Assembly: GCF_009649735.1 (NCBI RefSeq) | Contig: NZ_WJNH01000010.1 | Location: 689-64,688, forward strand | DNA length: 64,000 nt | Direction: 5' to 3' | Source: Salinibacillus xinjiangensis | GTDB lineage: Bacteria > Bacillota > Bacilli > Bacillales > Alkalibacillaceae | Shown here: one piece after another, positions 61,150-64,000 of the stretch | Layout of the letters: each line of letters starts with the position of its first letter | Numbering within the stretch: the first letter of the stretch is position 1 | Notes under the pieces: model-generated | Told to the model about the DNA's origin: nothing | Database searches by the model: none | The model's input: the letters and a program-made list of their open reading frames with translations, nothing else | Made by a program: the position numbers and the translations under genes

Positions 61150-61220
61150 CGGGTGCCTGTCACTTCCCGAAATCAGCCGAATCACATTCGACATAAATCG
61201 GGAAGTGACAGGCGCCTGTT
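61150..61220. repeat. GGTGCCTGTCAC-type palindrome, full length
   Basis: GGGTGCCTGTCACTTCCCGA and TCGGGAAGTGACAGGCGCC are near-perfect arms around AATCAGCCGAATCACATTCG. It is the best-preserved copy in the window. It lies downstream of the germination permease gene. Confidence 0.9.
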
Positions 61221-61249
61221 AAATCAAGGGGTTAGTCTCTTGGTCAATT

Positions 61250-62326
61250 CTATCTAAGACTAGTTGCTTTTGCCCTGAACCTTAGAATTAAAACTAGGAT
61301 TAACAAGAGAAATTCCATTACAATCCCGATTATGGTCCAAGTGAGAAAGGTGAATTCCAAGTGAACAGTATTATTTTCAAATAGGATAATGGCTAGAACC
61401 GCTAGCAATAAACTTAATGGAGTCATTAGTAAGTTCGATGTAGTCCCACCATTTGGATTAAAAAATGCTCGATGAATACAATATAGGGTAAGAGCTAATT
61501 TACTCAACAACACTGGCATCCATAAGATAACAATAATTAAATCCAACCGATCCAAAAAGTCGGTTATATTGATTTGTTGGATCATGATAAAGTTTGGATA
61601 GATCGACTTTGACACAATGTTTTCTCCTAAAACCGCAATGCTCGTGATGATCAATAGGAATAAAAGGAAAAAACCAATACTTACCCCAATGATTATAGCT
61701 CGCTTCACTCCCTTTTTAGCCGCCACATTTCCAAGTAGGAAAAAGAAGATAAGGGATTCACCCATCCAAGGTAGTAGCTCGAAAGAAGATTTACTTAAGT
61801 TTTCAACTGTGTCTGTTCCTAAAATAGGCATGATGTGTGATAACTCTATTTCATTCAATAACATGAAAGGGAGTGATAGGATTGTGGCACTTAGCATAAT
61901 AAATTGAATCACTGTAATTCTTGTTACCACTTCGATACCGGTGGAACTTATATAAAGTAAGACAACGGATACTAATATTGCGATTACTTCAATAGGAGTA
62001 GTCGGCAATAATGCTCTGGATGTGAAGTCAATAAAGGCACGTAAATCCCTAATATAAACAATTACTAAAAACAATCCTATAGTTATATAAAAAAGATGGT
62101 GAAGACTTGATCTATGATTGGTTAAAAAACTACTTTGTAGAATGTTTCCCCTTCCAAAACCTATTAATAAAAGCACTACCACTATTGGATAGACAAGAAA
62201 TGGAACAATCCATGTATTTTGGATTGATATTTGTGTAAGGATTTGTGGTAGTGTTATTAATGCTGCAGCAAATATAAAATTAGCAACAAGTATGGCTAAT
62301 TGGAATGGTGAAATGAATTGTTTCAT
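61250..62326 (-). CDS. Spore germination permease, GerAB/ArcD/ProY family
   Basis: 358 aa with ten predicted membrane helices. QFISPFQLAILVANFIFAAALITLPQI is the usual GerAB N-terminus and LLPWMGESLIFFFLLGNVA (near 188) the conserved central helix. In GerA-type receptors the B subunit binds the germinant (an amino acid or sugar) in the inner spore membrane. The start overlaps the stop of the small gene upstream by 1 nt (TGATG). The gene order here is A, C, small, B. Confidence 0.93.
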   Translation of the reverse strand: MKQFISPFQLAILVANFIFAAALITLPQILTQISIQNTWIVPFLVYPIVVVLLLIGFGRGNILQSSFLTNHRSSLHHLFYITIGLFLVIVYIRDLRAFIDFTSRALLPTTPIEVIAILVSVVLLYISSTGIEVVTRITVIQFIMLSATILSLPFMLLNEIELSHIMPILGTDTVENLSKSSFELLPWMGESLIFFFLLGNVAAKKGVKRAIIIGVSIGFFLLFLLIITSIAVLGENIVSKSIYPNFIMIQQINITDFLDRLDLIIVILWMPVLLSKLALTLYCIHRAFFNPNGGTTSNLLMTPLSLLLAVLAIILFENNTVHLEFTFLTWTIIGIVMEFLLLILVLILRFRAKATSLR

Positions 62327-62541
62327 CAGGAGACCACCATCTTAGTTAAATTTCCAACAGTCGTATTCAAATATTCTGTCAGACCGTTAAGTGAAAAAGG
62401 TAATGAAAGGGACAAAGAAGTACCTGCTGTAACCAAAACGAATAAGTAAACCCACTTTCGCTCTTTTAGTTGCTTTATATTTTTATGCTGGGTTATTAGG
62501 AAAAGTAGTAAAATCGATAGGATTCCTATTGTTCCAACCAT
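62326..62541 (-). CDS. Probable germination receptor D-type subunit (71 aa)
   Basis: A 71-aa protein with two membrane segments, GTIGILSILLLFLITQ (3-18) and WVYLFVLVTAGTSLSLSLPFSL (30-51), and a short polar tail. Two-helix D subunits are encoded in several gerA-type operons and modulate germination rate. The size, topology and position between the C and B genes fit that class, though the sequence is not diagnostic. It starts 7 bp after the gerAC-like stop and overlaps the B gene. Confidence 0.75.
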   Translation of the reverse strand: MVGTIGILSILLLFLITQHKNIKQLKERKWVYLFVLVTAGTSLSLSLPFSLNGLTEYLNTTVGNLTKMVVS

Positions 62542-62548
62542 AATTTAA

Positions 62549-63709
62549 TCATTCCTTTATTGTTATTCCCGGATTCGTAGTTTCTTGAATTGTTGCGTTT
62601 ACCTGTACATCAATTTCCATTTTTTTCAGCGTGCTACTCCAGTTATCAGCCCATTTCTCCTCCCACTGTCTATTGTCATGTCGATACAAGTGCCATCCGA
62701 AACCATAGACATCAATTCCTTCAGATGTAGAGTGATCTAATAGTGCATCAATTTCTTTCTTGATTTTTTTCTCCATGCTGTCTATTGCTAACTCGTAGCT
62801 ATCAAGATTATCCATATCTATATCAGCCTCATTTTGCATCACGGCTGCCTCTACATCTAACGTTAATGAAAAAGATGGTACACCTCCCAAAACGGAGTAG
62901 GTATGTCTCAAGTTTTTTTCATCAATACTTACATTTATTTCCTTATTATCTCCCACAGAAAAAGTGTAATTTTTCTCAGGCGACTCTTCAAGTAACCAGA
63001 AAGCACCTAAGGCTTCTTCATCGTTCGCAAAGAACTTCAATTTGTCGTCTTTTAAAATGGCTGCACCATTAACCATAACTTCGTCATTTTTATCTTCTCC
63101 GTCTCCGTTTTGGGTCTTTGCTGTTTCAACTATAGGAATAACAGGGTCCTTACCGGGCTTTTCCACATCATTCAAGACATCCTTTACTGTAATTCCAAAA
63201 CTAGATTTTGCCATTTCTCTAATCGTTTCCGATGAAAATGGTTCAAAGTGCGGGGTAGCGTTTAGCACCTCAATCGCTTTTCCTTTTGCAATTAGAACAT
63301 AAGCAGACAATCTTGATTGAGGTTGTTCTATAATTACTTCTAATGACTTTTTAAATCCAGCTTTCGCCATGTCTGCACCGAAAATAATGACTCGACGGTG
63401 AGAGAAGTAAAGTTTTCTTGACATCCTTTGTTGAAGATCATCGTTGCTTTCTCTTATATTCCTTCCTACTCCAGAGTCAACATAGAAAGGGGATTCCCCA
63501 CCGGATCCACCTCCACCACCGGATGAACCAGCTCCACCCATATTACCAGGCAAAGGAACTTGAACAGCTGCTCTAAACTTATTTTCTTCTATTTTGTCAA
63601 TTCCTGTTGCCGTTACGAAGGCTAAGTCGTTTACTTCAACGCGGTCCCAACATCCTGTTAAAACGAATAAACAAAATATAAGTAAATACACTTTTTTGCA
63701 TAAAGTCAT
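62549..63709 (-). CDS. Spore germination lipoprotein, Ger(x)C family
   Basis: 386 aa. A lipoprotein signal peptide ends with LTGC (Cys about residue 19). Characteristic blocks are CWDRVEVNDLAFVTATGIDK, the SRKLYFSHRRVIIFGADMA strand-helix (near 95) and QWEEKWADNW near the C-terminus. A Gly/Ser-rich stretch GNMGGAGSSGGGGGSGGESPF (near 54-74) is inserted after the first strand. It forms the C subunit of a GerA-type receptor on the outer face of the inner spore membrane. The start is the ATG at 63709, 7 nt after AGGAG. Confidence 0.9.
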   Translation of the reverse strand: MTLCKKVYLLIFCLFVLTGCWDRVEVNDLAFVTATGIDKIEENKFRAAVQVPLPGNMGGAGSSGGGGGSGGESPFYVDSGVGRNIRESNDDLQQRMSRKLYFSHRRVIIFGADMAKAGFKKSLEVIIEQPQSRLSAYVLIAKGKAIEVLNATPHFEPFSSETIREMAKSSFGITVKDVLNDVEKPGKDPVIPIVETAKTQNGDGEDKNDEVMVNGAAILKDDKLKFFANDEEALGAFWLLEESPEKNYTFSVGDNKEINVSIDEKNLRHTYSVLGGVPSFSLTLDVEAAVMQNEADIDMDNLDSYELAIDSMEKKIKKEIDALLDHSTSEGIDVYGFGWHLYRHDNRQWEEKWADNWSSTLKKMEIDVQVNATIQETTNPGITIKE

Positions 63710-63729
63710 CATCATTCTCCTATTCATAC

Positions 63730-64000
63730 TTAAGACTCTTTCTGATTAGGAGAAGCCTTTAAATTACTTCCCTCTCTTACTGGATCTTCTTTTACAAACT
63801 GTTTTGGTCGACGGTCCATGTCCCACCAAGGTACACGGATGAATACATCTTTTAGATCACTCCATTTTAATGGGCTAAGTGGAGAGAAATAGGGGACACC
63901 GAAAGATCTTAACTTACAAAGATGTGTTAATAAAACAATCGAGCCTAAAACGACTCCGAACAAGCCAAAGATTCCTGCAAGTATCATCATTGGAAAGCGT
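63730..64000 (-). CDS. Spore germination protein GerAA family, C-terminal part
   Basis: About the last 89 codons of a gene that enters from the right edge. RFPMMILAGIFGLFGVVLGS is the last membrane helix of GerA A subunits, and LLTHLCKLRSFGVPYFSPLSPL the conserved segment after it. The tail WWDMDRRPKQF and SNLKASPNQKES is cytoplasmic. It is 20 bp upstream of the C-subunit gene and so begins the germination operon. Confidence 0.92.
   Translation of the reverse strand, partial: RFPMMILAGIFGLFGVVLGSIVLLTHLCKLRSFGVPYFSPLSPLKWSDLKDVFIRVPWWDMDRRPKQFVKEDPVREGSNLKASPNQKES

Noticed and set aside
1-64000. Transposase, integrase or phage structural genes that could explain the repeats
   Set aside because: None could be found on either strand; the repeats are non-autonomous within this window.

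Overview
The window comes from an endospore-forming Bacillaceae chromosome of moderately low GC. The evidence is the 5' end of a Firmicutes-type 16S rRNA gene on the minus strand at the left edge, a GerA-type germination operon at the right edge, small SinI-like and Spo0E-like sporulation regulators, S-box and cobalamin riboswitches, and strong AGGAGG-type ribosome binding sites. Most genes and the rRNA gene lie on the minus strand, so that is probably the direction of replication. The exact species cannot be named from what is visible.

Layout. 0-2 kb: 16S start with three promoter-like sequences, a YqcI/YcgG-family gene, and two unusual tRNA genes (a tRNA-like gene without a normal anticodon loop and a tRNA-Asn with a 3-nt insertion). 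2-7 kb: an SDR, an Eis-type acetyltransferase, a SAM-riboswitch-controlled MetE-type methyltransferase, and a GNAT gene with a hypothetical partner. 7.2-11.9 kb: a cobalamin riboswitch with terminator in front of a translationally coupled operon of thioesterase, class I ribonucleotide reductase (alpha and beta) and flavodoxin. 11.9-16.7 kb: DUF3231, a helical-repeat protein, a membrane protein and a quinone-oxidoreductase-like enzyme. 16.9-27.9 kb: a beta-oxidation operon with its own acyl-CoA ligase and sodium:solute symporter, read from a textbook sigma-54 promoter and controlled by an adjacent PAS/AAA+/Fis activator. 28-36.9 kb: a large secreted carbohydrate-active-type protein, a Bcr/CflA efflux pump apparently starting at ATT behind a perfect palindrome, a Spo0E-like gene, a MEDS-domain signalling cluster with a broken response regulator, a SinI-like gene and a Crp/Fnr regulator. 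37-41.8 kb: glycine-betaine synthesis (gbsA, gbsR, an orphan betaine/choline-binding lipoprotein); the choline dehydrogenase betA lies about 9 kb away at 48.5-50.2 kb. 41.8-48.4 kb: an AT-rich run of small accessory genes, most separated by copies of a roughly 60-90-bp imperfect repeat. 51-64 kb: a large surface protein, a Mn-type cation exporter, a second DUF3231 gene, small enzymes, a tRNA-dihydrouridine synthase and the germination operon.

The most striking unexplained structure is intergenic. Five arrays carry a short core motif repeated at a nearly strict 21-bp period. Three use TTYAGC (3906-4257, 6961-7132, 14591-14741) and two use CGTC (37972-38280, 50658-50961). A sixth array (15416-15578) repeats GTCC/GGAC pairs with a 52-bp unit and a 21-bp internal step. 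All five 21-bp arrays point the same way along the chromosome. Exceptions to 21 bp are mostly 18-20 bp. I know of no established function for them. Two further dispersed families occur: GGTGCCTGTCAC palindromes (eight copies or partial copies) and the CTAACGGG...GGCAGGTT elements of the accessory run. All calls come from reading the sequence without database searches.
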